Of a stretch of DNA of 64,000 bases, positions 50,577 to 64,000 are shown piece by piece. Below the pieces are notes generated by a model, which searched no databases, had not been told where the DNA came from, and saw only the letters and a list, made by a program, of their open reading frames with translations. The position numbers and the translations under genes are program-made. The stretch spans positions 107,394 through 171,393 of the forward strand of contig CAJJDN010000145.1 of NCBI GenBank assembly GCA_905182985.1, given 5' to 3'. Position 1 is the stretch's first letter. Each line of letters begins with the position of its first letter. This stretch comes from Paramecium sonneborni (Eukaryota > Ciliophora > Oligohymenophorea > Peniculida > Parameciidae).

Positions 50577-53500
50577 ATGATTTTGTCTGTTTTTTTTGTT
50601 TTACTTGGTAAGGCATCAGAATGTGGTAAAGTTTAATGATATAATAAAGAATCTTTGATATAGGAGTTTTCAATAATAGGGACAGTGAATGAGTCATTGT
50701 CTTGGGATTTACATAAGACATTTTTTAGAGGGAGTGATTTAAAATCGAATGTTTCATTATCAGGTATGCCATTTGCAAGTACATCTGATCCAATATAACA
50801 ATTGGGATATGGCACTAATCATGGAGATGAAGGTATATAAAATATATTGAATAATATTTTTAGATATAGGAGTGATACTTACTTTGAAGCCATTAGTGAG
50901 TTAAGAGACAAGAGCATGGATGAATGACTTTATTTTCTTAGAGTAAAATGAAACAGATGTAGATATTCATTATTCACTTAAGTATAAATTATTACCACAA
51001 TTAGTCATCCATTACATACTTCTTAGACACCATACTTTTATGATTTTATTACAGTACATAAGAGTCCTGCACTAGTATGCTATGATGCAGATTTTGTTAC
51101 TGAAACAACTATCATTGTAGATTGTTCTACAAATCTAGCTGGAGTGGCCAATGGATTCATTTTCATTGATGTTGTGTCTGGGGAAAAACATATCTAAAAT
51201 AATGATAATCCACATAATTATAATTTAACTAAGGCTAGAAAAATTGTTACACTTAATTATACAGCATAAGATTAAGAATTTGGATCTGTTAAAGCAAATC
51301 CTAAAATATATTTATTTAGAGGGGAACCAGCATGGGCTACTGAAAATTATACTAAAGATAAATTAGATAATGATTGTGAACTTGAAGTATTCTTAATTGA
51401 TTTTAAATCTGAAGATGATTAAAAATATATTGCTATGTTGAATACTACTCTATTAACTAAATTATTACCCTAACCAGTCGATAATTTCACTCTTATTGAT
51501 TTCTAAATTGAACCTAATGGAGAATTATATGTTTTAGATGCATTTCATGGAGTTTATGTTCTCTAAATTACTAATACCAATCAATTTAAATTATTGTAAC
51601 ATTTTGAAAATCCTACTAAAGAATAAATCTATGCTTTCGATTTCAATTATTTAGGTAATCCTGATGGAACTTATACTTAACATTTAGTTTTAGCTTATAA
51701 AAATAAAGTTGTTGTTTTTGAAAATTTCATTCAAAAATAAATTTTCTAATTACCTCATCCTGCTGTCTATGGAGAACTTAGACTCTCAATGAGTTAAGAA
51801 TTTTTAGTTATTATTCAAAAATAAGGAACATATCTTTATCATATAAATGAAGCTATGTAATTATTTAAAAATGAAGATTATTTTGAATAGGTTTTAGTTA
51901 ATCCATATTATCCTGATTTAATTGGAATTAATTAATAAAAAGCATTTAGATATGCACTCAGTAAAGGATAGTTAAATATGTTTTCATAAAAAAAACCATC
52001 TGAAACATAAATCTAATTCAATCTTAATTCTTGGCCTCAAAATGGTGGTAAAATGTGTTCTGTATTAATCAAATGTACAATTCTACCTGAAAATGATACT
52101 AATATATATAGAACATCAGATGATCCTTTCCCAGATGAAATTGTTTATCCTGCTAAACCAATTGTTGTTGATTTATTAGCATCTGGTCCTAGTCTAATTT
52201 ATTAATAATTAGCTAATAATTCAAATGTCGATCTCACATTAGATTCTATGTGGGAAGTATATGTAAAAGGAGTTGATCTACCAGAAGCTAAAGATGTAGT
52301 CTACGCTGATTTGTTAGTCTTAGATTAAGGAGATAGAGTTTATTTCCTATTCTAAACACCAGATCAAAATTGTACTATGATTAGATGTAGCAATCATGAT
52401 ATCAAAAATACTACATTATAATAATGTAAGAAGATAGATGAATTTCATGTCCCATTTATCTTAAATAAAACTAAGAATTCATTCACTTGGTGGCAATCCT
52501 ATAACATGGTCACCTATGTTTATAAAGAAACTGATTTCTTAATTAAAGTCTTTACTAGTGCTGGCTCAAGTCAAGAAACTAGTAGAATTGAATTTGATTC
52601 TTAAGATTCAACTAATAAAATATATTCAGTTGCTTATCTTTAGAATGCTGTTTTCATAGCTTAAACTGCTAAATATTAAATAAGTGTTTGGAGTGTAAGA
52701 GGTGATATCAAAGAAATTTATGTAATTAATTAGAAAGTTTTATCTTCACAAGGATATAATGGAACATTCATTCCTGTTGCAGTTTATGGAAATCCTAAAA
52801 TTAGAGGATAAATTGTCTTCATCTAAACTTAAGAAGAAGTCTTAATTGGAGAATTTGCTAATGGTAATAATATTCATATTTTCCATCTAATGAGAACTAT
52901 TCCCATTATTCCTAAATCTCAAGTTAGTATTGCTATTGGTCCTTTCACTTTTACTATTGTACAAAAAACAGCAAGTGAATAAATCTTGGAAGAATATGAT
53001 TGGTAACATCTTTAATTAATCGATTTAAATAAACGTTTACCACTCTATAAATACTAATTATAAGAACCATTAAATATTGATTATTGTTCTTAATCTGGAT
53101 GGTTATTTGTTAGAGCTATTGATACTGTTGCCTAAGAAACTGTTATACTTGTTTATGAACCTAATGTACTCTCTCATGTCTCATTACATAAAGTTATTCA
53201 AACTGGTTACAAAATCACAGATGTCTTTGATATGGCAGTTGATGGTAATCAGTAAATGTTCATCTATTTCAATGATAACAAAGTCAATAAATTTATAACT
53301 TTATTATAAGATGCTGTTCTTACAATAGAACCAAAGGAAAATGTTACTGATTATGTTAACAAACTTGAATCTACTGTTCAAATTAGTAGTGCTTTAGGTG
53401 GAAATTCTCTACAAATTAATGAGAAAATTAAATTAATAAATACAAACTCTAAAATTCATGTAAAATAAAAGACCCTTGATGAAAATAAGTATATGTTCTA

Positions 53501-55092
53501 TTATCATAAAAATGATGCTGATTAATCTTTGGAATTCAATACTAATTGGTATGTTGGATAGCCTTATGATCTTTTCGTACTTTGTCAATAATGTGGAGAT
53601 TAAGTTATGATTGAACCATAAATTGTTAAGAGTTCTAATGGATCTGATATGAAATATGTAATTTATGATGGATTTTAATTTGATAATGATACACTTGTTT
53701 ATTAGGCAGATAAGGCTTTAATTTTCTAACATAAAAATGGAAGTTTTTTGAATAGAATAAGTCTTGAAGCATCACTTGGTGAAGCATAAAGATGTGAATT
53801 ATTGACAGTTACTAAAGATAGTAAATATATCATCAGTACAGTTATTGGAAGTGGAGATGTTTAAGCCTTAGTAAATGAATGCACAGGAACTAAATGCTAA
53901 AAGTTTGATTAAGGAATAGTTACTTTAGCTGGAGTATCATAAGCAATTAAAATGCGATTTGTTTTTGGACGCAATTTTATTGTTCTGAATACAGATCCTG
54001 TTAGTTATTCTAAATTTGAAAGTAGCATTATTGTTTATTCTTTTAACACAAGTGGTAGTGCTTTTAGTATTCTATCTTAAAAAGTTATCAACACAAAATA
54101 TTTAGGTGCAACATCAACTGTTTAGATTGCTGATTTCTGTCATCTTACAGTAAGCGAATCGATATATGCTATTTTATTTACTGATATTAATAAAGGAATT
54201 TGGATAGTCAATCTTGGTTCAAATGTTGATGGTTCTGTTACTGAACTCAATAAAGAATTAATTAATCTTAGAGGATATGAAAATGAATAATACTATTTAC
54301 GAGATGATACTCACTTCCATTAAATTAAGATATTATCTTAAGAATAATCTGATAAATTATTCAAGATTTAATTACTTATCACTACATCTAATGTTGCTAA
54401 TTACATATTTTACATTGAATTAGATATATCATCCAAAACTGGAGTTTCATACAAATCATAATCTTTGAAATTATAATAAGTTTTGTTTAATTATGGAGAT
54501 TGGAAATCAGCTAACAAAATGTCATATGCAGCTAATCATGTTAGCGTAGCTTATACTGATGGAAATGAAGTTTTATTGGCTGTCTATAAGATTGAAGTTA
54601 AAAAACTTGATGAAGTTAAAACAGTCCCTTTCATTTATGGAATTAGAGCTGATTACAATTCACCATTACCTGCAGATTTTGCTATGATATTGTCATAATA
54701 TGAAAATTAAGTAAATATTTATTATATTTATAGACATATCTTTATGCAAATATTGAATTTGATAGTCTATTCTCTGAACATACACTTTATAGATATACAA
54801 TTAATGATAAACCAAAATTGCTATTAAAAAATTGTTCCACTTTAAATGAATAAGTCATGGATCTCTATGCAGTTAATCATTTTGGAGCTTCTTTTGGTAA
54901 AATTATATTATGGGATTTTGAGAATGTTCCAGATATAGATGATTCTAGTAGGTAATAAATTATTCTAATATTAGTTCTAATTGGTGGTGGATTACTTTAA
55001 TCGTTATTTTTGGAGTAATTATCCTTGGGGGTGTAGGATACTTTTTGTACAAGAAATTTGGAAAGAAAGGAGTTGAACCTTTATTAGGTTGA
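50577..55092 (+). CDS. large type I membrane protein, family member J
   Basis: ATG at 50577, signal peptide MILSVFFVLLGKASEC. Five introns (50626-50649, 50833-50863, 50982-51004, 54711-54733, 54952-54974; 24, 31, 23, 23, 23 nt) leave exactly 1,463 aa to TGA 55090-55092. Family elements: NESLSWDLHKTFFRGS, TRAWMNDFIFLEQN, LIDFQIEPNGELYVLDAFHG. The last intron falls between DDS and SSNWWW, the same place as the last intron of member G. The membrane segment SSNWWWITLIVIFGV is nearly the same as in G, followed by a short basic tail KKFGKKGVEPLLG. Closest relative in the window is probably G. Function unknown; expected at the cell surface or in the endomembrane system. Confidence 0.82.
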
Positions 55093-55694
55093 TTCAAAAT
55101 AAAAATATTTTAAATTCATAATTATCAATTTTCATTATTATTTTTATTTGCATTCACATCCTATTCAATAAAATGGATGTACAAAATTTCTTAATTTATG
55201 CTAAAGCCCAATTTTTCATTTAATTTTAAAAAAATTCATTGAAATATTTCACAAAAATAATCAAATTATTTGAAATTAATAAACTTATTGTTTCTTTTTA
55301 TTTTTAATATAGTTATTATTTTGCTATTGATTTTCATCGATAATTTAATAATTTTTTCTTTTTACTTATAGCTATTCTTTTATTGTACATATCAATAAAT
55401 ATATTATTCCTTCTTTAAAAACTTATAGGTAAAGATTTATTACAAATTAAAAATTATTTTTAAATATTATATATTGTTTAAGAGGATAATAAAGATATTA
55501 AAGTTACACTTCTAAATATGTTTAACATTTATAATATATATCATTTTATGCAAAATCTTAAAATTTAAACAAAAATTTTTAATAAATTCATCATTATTTT
55601 GGATGAGGTAATCGTATTATTTTAATGACTTAAAACTTTATCAGAATTTAAATACTAATTTTTCTAAAAACTGTCTTAAAAAAATAATTAAAAT
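55093..55694. other. intergenic, nothing recognised
   Basis: About 600 AT-rich bases between two tandem family members. No convincing frame, repeat or RNA gene seen on either strand. Confidence 0.5.
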
Positions 55695-58600
55695 ATGTTC
55701 ACAATCTTGCTTTCATTAATAGTATTGTTAAATGGATGTTCAGTTTGGAATGATGATACATTTTACATTATTGGCACTTTAGGAGAATAGCTTGATATAA
55801 ATCTGAATGAGATTTTTAGAAATAAAATAAATTAAAAGTACACAGTCTCTCCCCCTTCTGAACTTTATTCAATCTCAAGTTCATTGGAACTGATAGAAAA
55901 GAAAGCATATTATAGTATTGAGTAAAAAGAAATAATCTCTTCTAAATTATACAAGAATTCTGGATATTTAGATGTTGCAAATTACATGACCATTTTAAGC
56001 AAAACAGAAAATAATTATTTTATTGAATACAATTCTGTAATGTTTGAAAATACACCAGATATTGACAAAGTTGTGTAATTAACTGTTAAACCAAATTCAG
56101 CATGTTATGATATAGTATAAGTAAATTTATTATATATTATTGAATGCAATGATGTTGAAGGAGATTATTTTGCTCTTTTAAATCAAAATTAAATTTCATA
56201 TTTTACGATTAAAAAATTGGAGAGATCATAATAAAGTAAACTTGATTAATTAGATGATTTAATTTTAAGAACTTTATACCATTCATTAGAGTTATATTAA
56301 ATATAAAATGATTAAATAATTTTATTAAGTACTCTTGATTCAGAATTATTAAAATAATTAACAAAAGATGACACATTTGAACTTTTAATTGTTGATTTTT
56401 AATTTCATACAAATAATTAAATAACTATTTTGAATAAAAAAGGATAATTTATAAGATTAAAGTTTATGATTTAATCCAAATAATGGGAATTATATGAATA
56501 TTTATTGACTTAAACAACTCTTCCTTATGCATATGATTATTCCTGGAAATTTTTATAATTAGTTATTATTTCAGATAAAGCAATTTATCTTCGTTAACTT
56601 TCAACTTGGTCATAAAAAGAAAATTTAAAAATTGAGTCAAATGATAAAGTTTATTTGACATAGAATTAAATTATCTTATTGAAATAAAAGTAATTACTAA
56701 TTTTAAATTAAAATTTCTTAGAAATATAAGAAGTAAATCTATAGACTTAAGGATTTTTAACATCATATCAAGCATTTGATTCATTTTCATTATTTGATTA
56801 ACAAAATTTTTATGCTTACACTGTAAATTAAGATGATAAAAAAATATTAAGATTTAAATCTAATTAATTAATAAATGATTACATATTGTTTAAAATATCT
56901 TAATAACCTATATATAATTTATGTGAAATAAAATGCTATTATAAAGTTGTAGATAAATCTACTAAGGATATTTATGAATAATTTTCAATTTCTAATAGTT
57001 TTTTCAAAGGGGGATTTCTATTGGATGAATAAGATTCAATCTAATTTACTTAACCATTTGTTGGAAACAATTTAAAATTGGAGTTTACACCTAATTAAAT
57101 TGTTACTTTATAGTTTAGTAGAAATTAAAAATTAGAAATTCTTAATGCTGGAGATCCAAAGGAAGTAATTTACAGAAGATTGATTCCAGAACTTGGTCTT
57201 ACAAGTTATATAGAGTAGAACAAAGATTTGAAAATAACAGGATATCTTTGTAATTTAAAGGATTAATAATTTTAATGTAAGACTTTCATATAAACACATG
57301 ATTTTATCAAATTATTGGATTCTCCTCTTTAGTAATGGTTTGCATAATTTTATACATATTTAGCAGTTGGAAAAGAGAATAATATTGATCTATATTGTAA
57401 TTGTAATGATTAATTTTAAATATCTCTATTAACAACTTTAACAATGGAGAGTAATATCAAAGATATTAAACATACGCTCTCTTATTTATTAATATTAATT
57501 GAAAAAGAGGTACTTGTCTATTAAATTAATAATATGAAATAAAGACTTGTTCATCGACATTCAGCTGAAAAAATCTTTACTTCTACAATTTAAGATTTAG
57601 TTTGGATATATGATAAGAAAACCTTATATCTTCTTGATATATCAGATAACTCTAAATTACTTTGGTTTACATATTTGAATGACTATGATGATATTGATAT
57701 AGGTATAGCTTAAAATCAATTTATTTTGCTAACAAAACAATAAAATTTATATTAAGGATTTGTTTATGATTATAAATATTAAAAATTTGCTTATATTGTA
57801 AAAGAAATAGACTTAATAGGCTATACTTAAGTAAAGATTTGTTAAACATGTAACTAATATTCTAATTTCGTATATTTAGAAGCTTAAAAAAATGGATTTC
57901 AAGTATTGTTAATTTACAGATTAGATTAAATTGCGATTAATTCTTTATTTTTAGAACTTTCACTTTTAGCTGATAGTTAAATTTCATCAAGTGGATAAAA
58001 TGTATTTATAACTAACTCTAAATCCTAAATATTATAATAATATCTTATTCAAAATGAAGATACTTCTTCTATAAGTATTTAAATTGATGAAAAATATTAA
58101 TAAATTAAAAGCTGTGAAATTATTAAATTAAATGGATTAGTTTCCAATTCTGAGAAAAACAAAGAAATTAAAGAACTTCCAATATCTTTAATTAATAGAG
58201 GAATTTAATTATTTTAAATTGTTAAACAATTAAATTTTACTTATCAGAATGATGGAAATTTAAATCATTGTTTTGATTTAGGATAATCTTGGTATAGTGG
58301 ATAAGCTTTTGATATAGAATTATAATCACCTTTTGGTGATATCAAATATGAAAAAACATTAATTAAACAAACAGAATCTATTGATTATAGTGAATCCATT
58401 ATAGAATTTGATAAAAATAACTTACTTTAATTAATGAATAATAAAATTATTTTACTTAATAAAGCAGATTTTAAAACTACTGAATTTCACTTAGATAATC
58501 AATATTCATTTACTAATATTCTTTTTATCAAGGATAATCTTATATATGTAGAAGCTATTTAAAATTAATAATATGTCCTTAAGCTTATATAATATAAAAA

Positions 58601-59660
58601 TTCTTAGTTTTCTTTATAAGAAGGGTTAATTAATACAGATGCTAAAATAAAAAAAGCTTATTTAAATAATAATTATTTTTTTATTTGGGTCAAATCTAAT
58701 GTTTTAGAATATGATACAAAAAATGAACCATAAAATTTATAAAATTATGCTCTTATTAAAAATATACCTATACCATCTTAAGAGGGTTCAATTGAATTTT
58801 AGTATATCCAAAAAAATGATGTTTATTAAATTATATTTTTGGATCAAAGTTGTTTACTTTAATTTTTTAGTTTTTAATAGACTTCAAATAGTCTTTATAA
58901 TTCTGTTTAAGATATAGCAGAAATTTTAAGAAATAAATTACTTTATGATCCTTAGAATTAAAATTGCAGACAGATGTTTTTAAAAGAAGATGAAATTGTT
59001 GTTGTTATCTCTGGAACTCCTTCATATAAATTTAAATTTGTTATGTAATGTAGTTAGAATAATATTTGCGATATTACTCAATTTAATTTAATATCAGAAT
59101 TTCAACAATATGGAAAATCAGAAATAGACTAAAAATATCCAAGTAGTTATTTAAAAGAAAACATTTTATCTATAAATTATTAATCCAACCAGGGTTATGA
59201 TATATTACTTTATGATCTTTAAAGTTTAAACAATAATATTGGACCAAAATTAGCAATAGCTCAAGTTTCTTCAATAATTCAATAAAAACCAATAATAACT
59301 TTTGTTTACAATTATAATGAATAATTACATTTATTAGTTTCAGCAGAAAATAGTTAAAAATTGTAACACTATTTATTAAAACGATCTGCTCAAGTTTGCA
59401 TAGAAAAACCTTCTGTAACTCAAGAAGTAAAATTTTTATTGAAAAATTCAAATTAAGAAAAAATGGTAAATTTATAGATAAACATATCACCAAATGTTCC
59501 ACCTGATCCAGATCCAACTCCTGATAATAACGAAGGATTTCCATTATGGGCTACTTTGACTATTGTTGCAGGAGTTGTTTTATTAGTTGGAGTTGGAATC
59601 TTAATATGGTGTTATAAGAAAAAAAAGTATATAGATGATACAGAATAATTGATTCAATGA
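55695..59660 (+). CDS. large type I membrane protein, family member K (no intron needed)
   Basis: Single uninterrupted frame of 1,321 aa from ATG 55695 to TGA 59658-59660, no intron needed. N-terminal signal peptide MFTILLSLIVLLNGCSV. The ectodomain is rich in Asn, Gln, Leu and Ile with a few cysteine pairs (LYCNCND, KICQTCNQ). The juxtamembrane stretch is proline/acid-rich (PPDPDPTPDNNEG), then FPLWATLTIVAGVVLLVGVG and a basic tail WCYKKKKYIDDTEQLIQ. Architecture places it in the family, but sequence motifs such as NGxIYVLDA are much weaker, so it is a divergent member. It is expected on a membrane with a large external part. Function unknown. Confidence 0.8.
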
Positions 59661-60526
59661 TCAAATTATAAATAAAATAAGATTAATCATTAATAATTTA
59701 TCATTATTATTATTTCGTTAATTTATTTTCAATATTAATCATTTATTAAAATTATAAATTAAGTTTTTGGATTTTGTTATAATTTTGTCATGTTAACACA
59801 TTTTTATTAATTAATCCATATTTTTATTTTAATCTATGAGTATATATTTTAAAAATAAGAATAATTAAATAAACCATAAAGATATATAAATGAAGAGAGT
59901 TTCAATTTTATTATCATCCTGAATATCAAATACTATAAGAAAATAACGATTTTGCATTTGATTTATAAATTAAGAAGAAAAAGATTTATCAGTTCAATAC
60001 AAATTTTGGAATCAAATTAATACTTTTTGGAATTAAGATAAATTTAAATTGTTGTATGAAGTATTAAAAAGTTAGAATAAAATAATTGCTACGATTTTAA
60101 ATTTCTTATTGATTCTAAAATCTTCAGCAATAATGAGAGATAGCATGATGAAAGAAAGTGTCTTTTCAAAGTGAAGTTTATATTTTAGTTGCATGAGCTT
60201 GTAGAGTTTTTTAAAAAAATTGTAAAATCTATTCTTTAGTGTGTGGATATCATAAAAATTTTTAATTTGCTAATTTTTAATTTAAGTTATACTAAAAAAT
60301 TCAGTGATGATATGGGATATATTTATGTGATATTGAAATTATCATAAATCCAATTCATTTAATACTCAATATTTTAACCTTAATACAATTCGATACAACA
60401 TATATAATGATAATCAATTAATTTTTGTCAAGTTTAAATGATAATATTATTACTATTAGAGATTCAAAATATATATATATTTATATTATGAATATCATAT
60501 ATTAATAATTTTAAATATAATATTTT
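59661..60526. other. intergenic, with a possible small broken ORF
   Basis: Between convergent family members. On the plus strand, 59890-60174 holds two protein-like pieces in different frames: EFQFYYHPEYQILQENNDF and, further on, WNQINTFWNQDKFKLLYEVL running to a TGA at about 60172-60174. I could not join them with a normal short intron. It may be a relic, a sequencing error or chance. The rest is AT-rich with no recognised element. Confidence 0.35.
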
Positions 60527-63500
60527 TCATTCAAACAAAGTAACAGAATTAACTACTTTGTTTTTTGAGCGAATCTTAATAAATAAGTATGCTAATAAAG
60601 CTATCATAAAGATACATCCAATCAGTATCATAATAATCACCTAATATAAATTATAGATATTACTAATACTCCTAAACCTTCTTTTTTAGATTAATTCTCA
60701 ATTACTATTTAGATAGAATTCTCATAATAGTAGTTACTTGCCATTAAAGTGAATTCATGATTTTTGACAGTACTATTAATAATTAGATAAGAATTATTAA
60801 ATATTTCAGCTTAGAATATAGTAAATGAGTCTTATTGATTAAAATAAAGTTTAATATTCTCTTCCTCATTTTCTAGTAAGTAGATAACTAAATTTAGATT
60901 TTTATCTAATTTAATAGTAATTGATCCATGAATTAAAACAGGGTTTATTTTTAAATTGTCAGATTTATTAGTAGGTATTTTATAGATGGCAATTAATAGA
61001 TTTTCTTAATCAGGATAAAGATATGCAAGAGCTAAATAAGACTATTTAACTTAAGTAAAGGAAATGAGAGGCCATAATTAATGTGTATGTAAGAGATAAG
61101 AAATAGAAGTTTCAGATAATTTGGATCCTTTAAATTAGACAATCAATCCATAATGAAGGGAATTAGATGTTATAATTAGAATATAAAATTCAGTATAACC
61201 TTCAATATGAAAATCTTTAGGATCTTAAGTAGATATTGTGCTAAGATATAATTACATTTCAACTTCAAATAAACCATTGCTTTATAGAAGAGTTTGTAAA
61301 TTAAGATTGATTACATTAGATTTAATCTACATATACTTCTCTTAAGCCAAATCTACATACAAAACACCATTGTGACTTTCAGTGAGAAATAGTTTATAAA
61401 TGAAAACGCCATTTACTTAGTATTACTACATACTAATATATTTAATATTGAAGTCTTGATTTGCTCTTTATTTATCTATTTTATCTGTTAAGGAAAGTTA
61501 AACCTAAAATTCATTCTTTTTTATATCATATAGATTAAGTAATGTTTATAGATACTTAGGATCTTAACTTAGAGTAATCAAAGTTGAATTGATAATCATT
61601 ATTTAAAAAATGAATTCATTTTCTTTCATTAATTATGGATTTCCATATTTCTTACATTATTAAGCACATTCAATAAATTATAAATATTGGCCAAATGTAG
61701 TATAATATCTGAATGCAATTAATTTACTTACATGAGAACTACAAAACACATTACCAAGATCTGCTTTTAGATCACTTATATCTATTGAATCATAAAAATC
61801 TATAAAATTATTATTAACAAATTAGATTGAACTTTGAGTCAATATTACACTTATTTAATCAATTTAACATTAATCAATAATTTTTGATTTAAATTTACGT
61901 TTTATATCACGTATCTCAATAGATTGTTGTAACTATAATTATGCATTCTCAGTTCTTAATTATGTTATCAATCCTGTAAAAATTGAATTGTCTATTGGAA
62001 TTTTAATATCTTCTGTTATTTTTAAAGTTATTCCATCATTCTTTTTATTTATAATTGTTTCTAAATCAACTAATTTAATTGTTTATTGATATTTTTTTTA
62101 GATTGGATAATCTATATTAAAAAATGATGATTCCACTTGTACAGTATGTATAAATAAATTATCCTTTTGATTCTCTACATTTATTGTTGATCTTAAATCA
62201 TTTGTTAGTAAATATATTAAATCAGATCTCTAAGAATGAATGTACATTAATTTCATATTTATACCACTTACTGAACATAATGAATCTTAATTATCTTCAC
62301 CTATTTTGATCATAGTCAATAGAGAATCTCTCAATTCAACTAACACTTTATAAATCAATATCACTCTTTGTTTCAATACTGGACTATAAGCAAAAACATA
62401 AAATACATCATCTTAATAGTTATTAATCATTTATTTCTCAAGCCAGAAATGATACGTCTCAAATTTCTTTTAAAATATTATATAATGAGGATCCTTTATC
62501 AAATATTCCATCAAAGATAATTCAGCTTCTATTTCAGCTAATACAATCAATACATTATCTCTTTAAATCTATATCGATAAACTCATTGCATTCTCAAAAA
62601 CTATTTTATTTACCAATGTACATTTTATGAAACATTAAATTACTAATACATCTGCTTCATTTACAATTAATATAAGATTCCATTTTTTACACACTCTTAT
62701 TTAACTAGGTTTAAATTCAACCAAATAATTCTAAGTTTGTAAAAATGTTTAATCTATTTTAAATTAACCTATTCCTTGTAATTATTTTAAGTAAATTATC
62801 TTTCCTTACAAAATTATTAAAAAATTATTAACCTAAACTATCTAAGTTATTTTCAATTAACTTTATTTTATTGTTTCATCTTATTAATAAATTTTACTCA
62901 CTAAACTTAATTTATTAAAATACCATTTGTATATAATAACTGAATTTTAATTTACTACATATATAAATACCTCTTTTGTAGATAAATTATAATCATATTC
63001 AATTTAATCTTCATTTATTATATTATCCAAATCAATATTGTACTCTTTTTCACAATTAATCTTTAATTTTTGTTTGTTGAATTCACAAGATAAAAACTCA
63101 GTTTATAATTGCTTCTATTTATAATATTATAAAATAAAATGAATCTTTTAATTATTAAGTTGATTAATCTCAATATTTATACTTTCAAGCTTTAATTTGT
63201 ATTCATTTAACCCTTAAATTGGTATGATAATTTTATAATCAGTTAAAATGTTAATTGATTACCATTCATTTTCTTTTACAGTAACAATCATTTTCTGGTT
63301 TGGTCCTGATATTGAAACATCATTTAAACTATAAATAGATGGAAATTTTGGAAAAAATAATATATTAGGATATGGATTTGGATATGTATAAGGTTTAAGT
63401 AATTATGAATTAGTACTACTTGTTACAATATAAGATACTCTTGCTTCACATTCCATTAAATAACTACTAGCAACAACTGAAAATTCTACAGGTGTCTTTA

Positions 63501-64000
63501 TTATCTCTTTTGGAGGTAATAATATTAAATAACCGTCTGATAATATAAATCTACTTATTTAATTTTCTTAAATAATCATCATATCATTTAAATCGGAATT
63601 AAATATGAATTAAATAAGATTAAACTCTTCTTAAAATGTTAGAATTTTATTTTTCTCAGTGAATTTATATATGATGAGATTTTTTCCATCATAAATTGAA
63701 CAATATTATTGAGATACTTGTAAATCTGCTTTCTCAATATTAATACTATAATCTAATTGATATTATTCGTCAGTTTCTATAAAATACAATCTGTCTTCAG
63801 AAATAAGTGAAACAACAATAAGATTTAAAAAGTTATCTAAATAAGCACTTATTTTTAGTAGATTTTCTTAGAAGAAAAGTGATTTTACTAATATAAATAT
63901 AGGTTAATCATTCTAAATTTAGATAGTTAAATATATCATAATATTCAACTTATGTGCAATAATAATTTAATTAGCTTTAATAGTGATATCATTTATTTCA
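60527..64000 (-). CDS. large type I membrane protein, family member L (5' end outside window)
   Basis: Minus frame open from the window edge to TGA 60527-60529, about 1,150 residues after removing one 23-nt intron (60641-60663) that lies just before the membrane helix. The start codon is beyond 64000. The ectodomain has long beta-like stretches and a few cysteines (INMKLMYIHSQRSDLIYLL; FIECAQQCKKYG). The C-terminal helix is VIIMILIGCIFMIALLAYLF, followed by a short basic tail KIRSKNKVVNSVTLFE. No WW motif and no proline stalk; the intron adjacent to the helix parallels members G and J. Convergent with member K, 866 bases between stops. Function unknown. Confidence 0.78.

Noticed and set aside
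36196..64000. Immobilization (serotype) surface antigens
   Set aside because: These antigens have regular cysteine repeats and a GPI signal. The genes here have few cysteines and a transmembrane helix with a charged tail.
1..64000. CRISPR arrays, bacterial operons, ribosome binding sites
   Set aside because: Introns, the ciliate code and IFT, HECT, NOT2 and Myb genes make this a eukaryotic nuclear sequence; no spaced short repeats were seen.

Overview
The window reads as macronuclear DNA of a ciliate, most likely Paramecium. TAA and TAG occur in-frame throughout long conserved genes, where they must encode glutamine, and only TGA ends them. The sequence is very AT-rich. Genes lie close together on both strands, with gaps as short as 24-74 bases. 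Introns are tiny (about 18-32 nt, GTA...TAG/AAG), and many were placed because they restore a conserved frame. I saw no rRNA, tRNA, CRISPR array or transposon. The species is an inference.

Layout. 1-3583 is the 3' part of a large type I membrane protein gene (+). 5246-11946 holds two minus-strand genes: a zinc-finger/coiled-coil/Q-rich protein and an IFT144/WDR19 homologue. 12986-13201 is a small ORF with an N-terminal MGC acylation motif. 13330-25232 is a giant HECT E3 ubiquitin ligase of 3,934 aa. 25257-35757 is a packed run of small housekeeping and regulatory genes: a Cys/His-rich protein, a possible EF-hand protein, a coiled-coil protein, a short CNOT2/NOT2, a B-box plus PHR-like protein, a small unknown, an MSP/VAP-like protein and a three-repeat Myb. 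36196-64000 is a cluster of six members (one cut by the window edge) of the same family as the gene at 1-3583: signal peptide, about 1,250-1,450 residue ectodomain with propeller-like motifs, one C-terminal transmembrane helix and a short tail.

Assembly. Single N bases at 3997, 28741 and 33055 each sit exactly between two copies of the same sequence (1,031, 1,302 and 1,138 bp). These look like overlapping contig ends that were never merged. The duplicated genes and fragments around them (NOT2, MSP, the 3' end of the first gene) are therefore probably one gene each.

How the genes fit together. Most of the centre is ordinary compact Paramecium gene content. The most unusual element is the family of giant single-pass membrane proteins. 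Members share N-terminal and juxtamembrane motifs and partly shared intron positions, but have diverged in tails and linkers, and one member has lost its membrane anchor. Their function cannot be read from the sequence.
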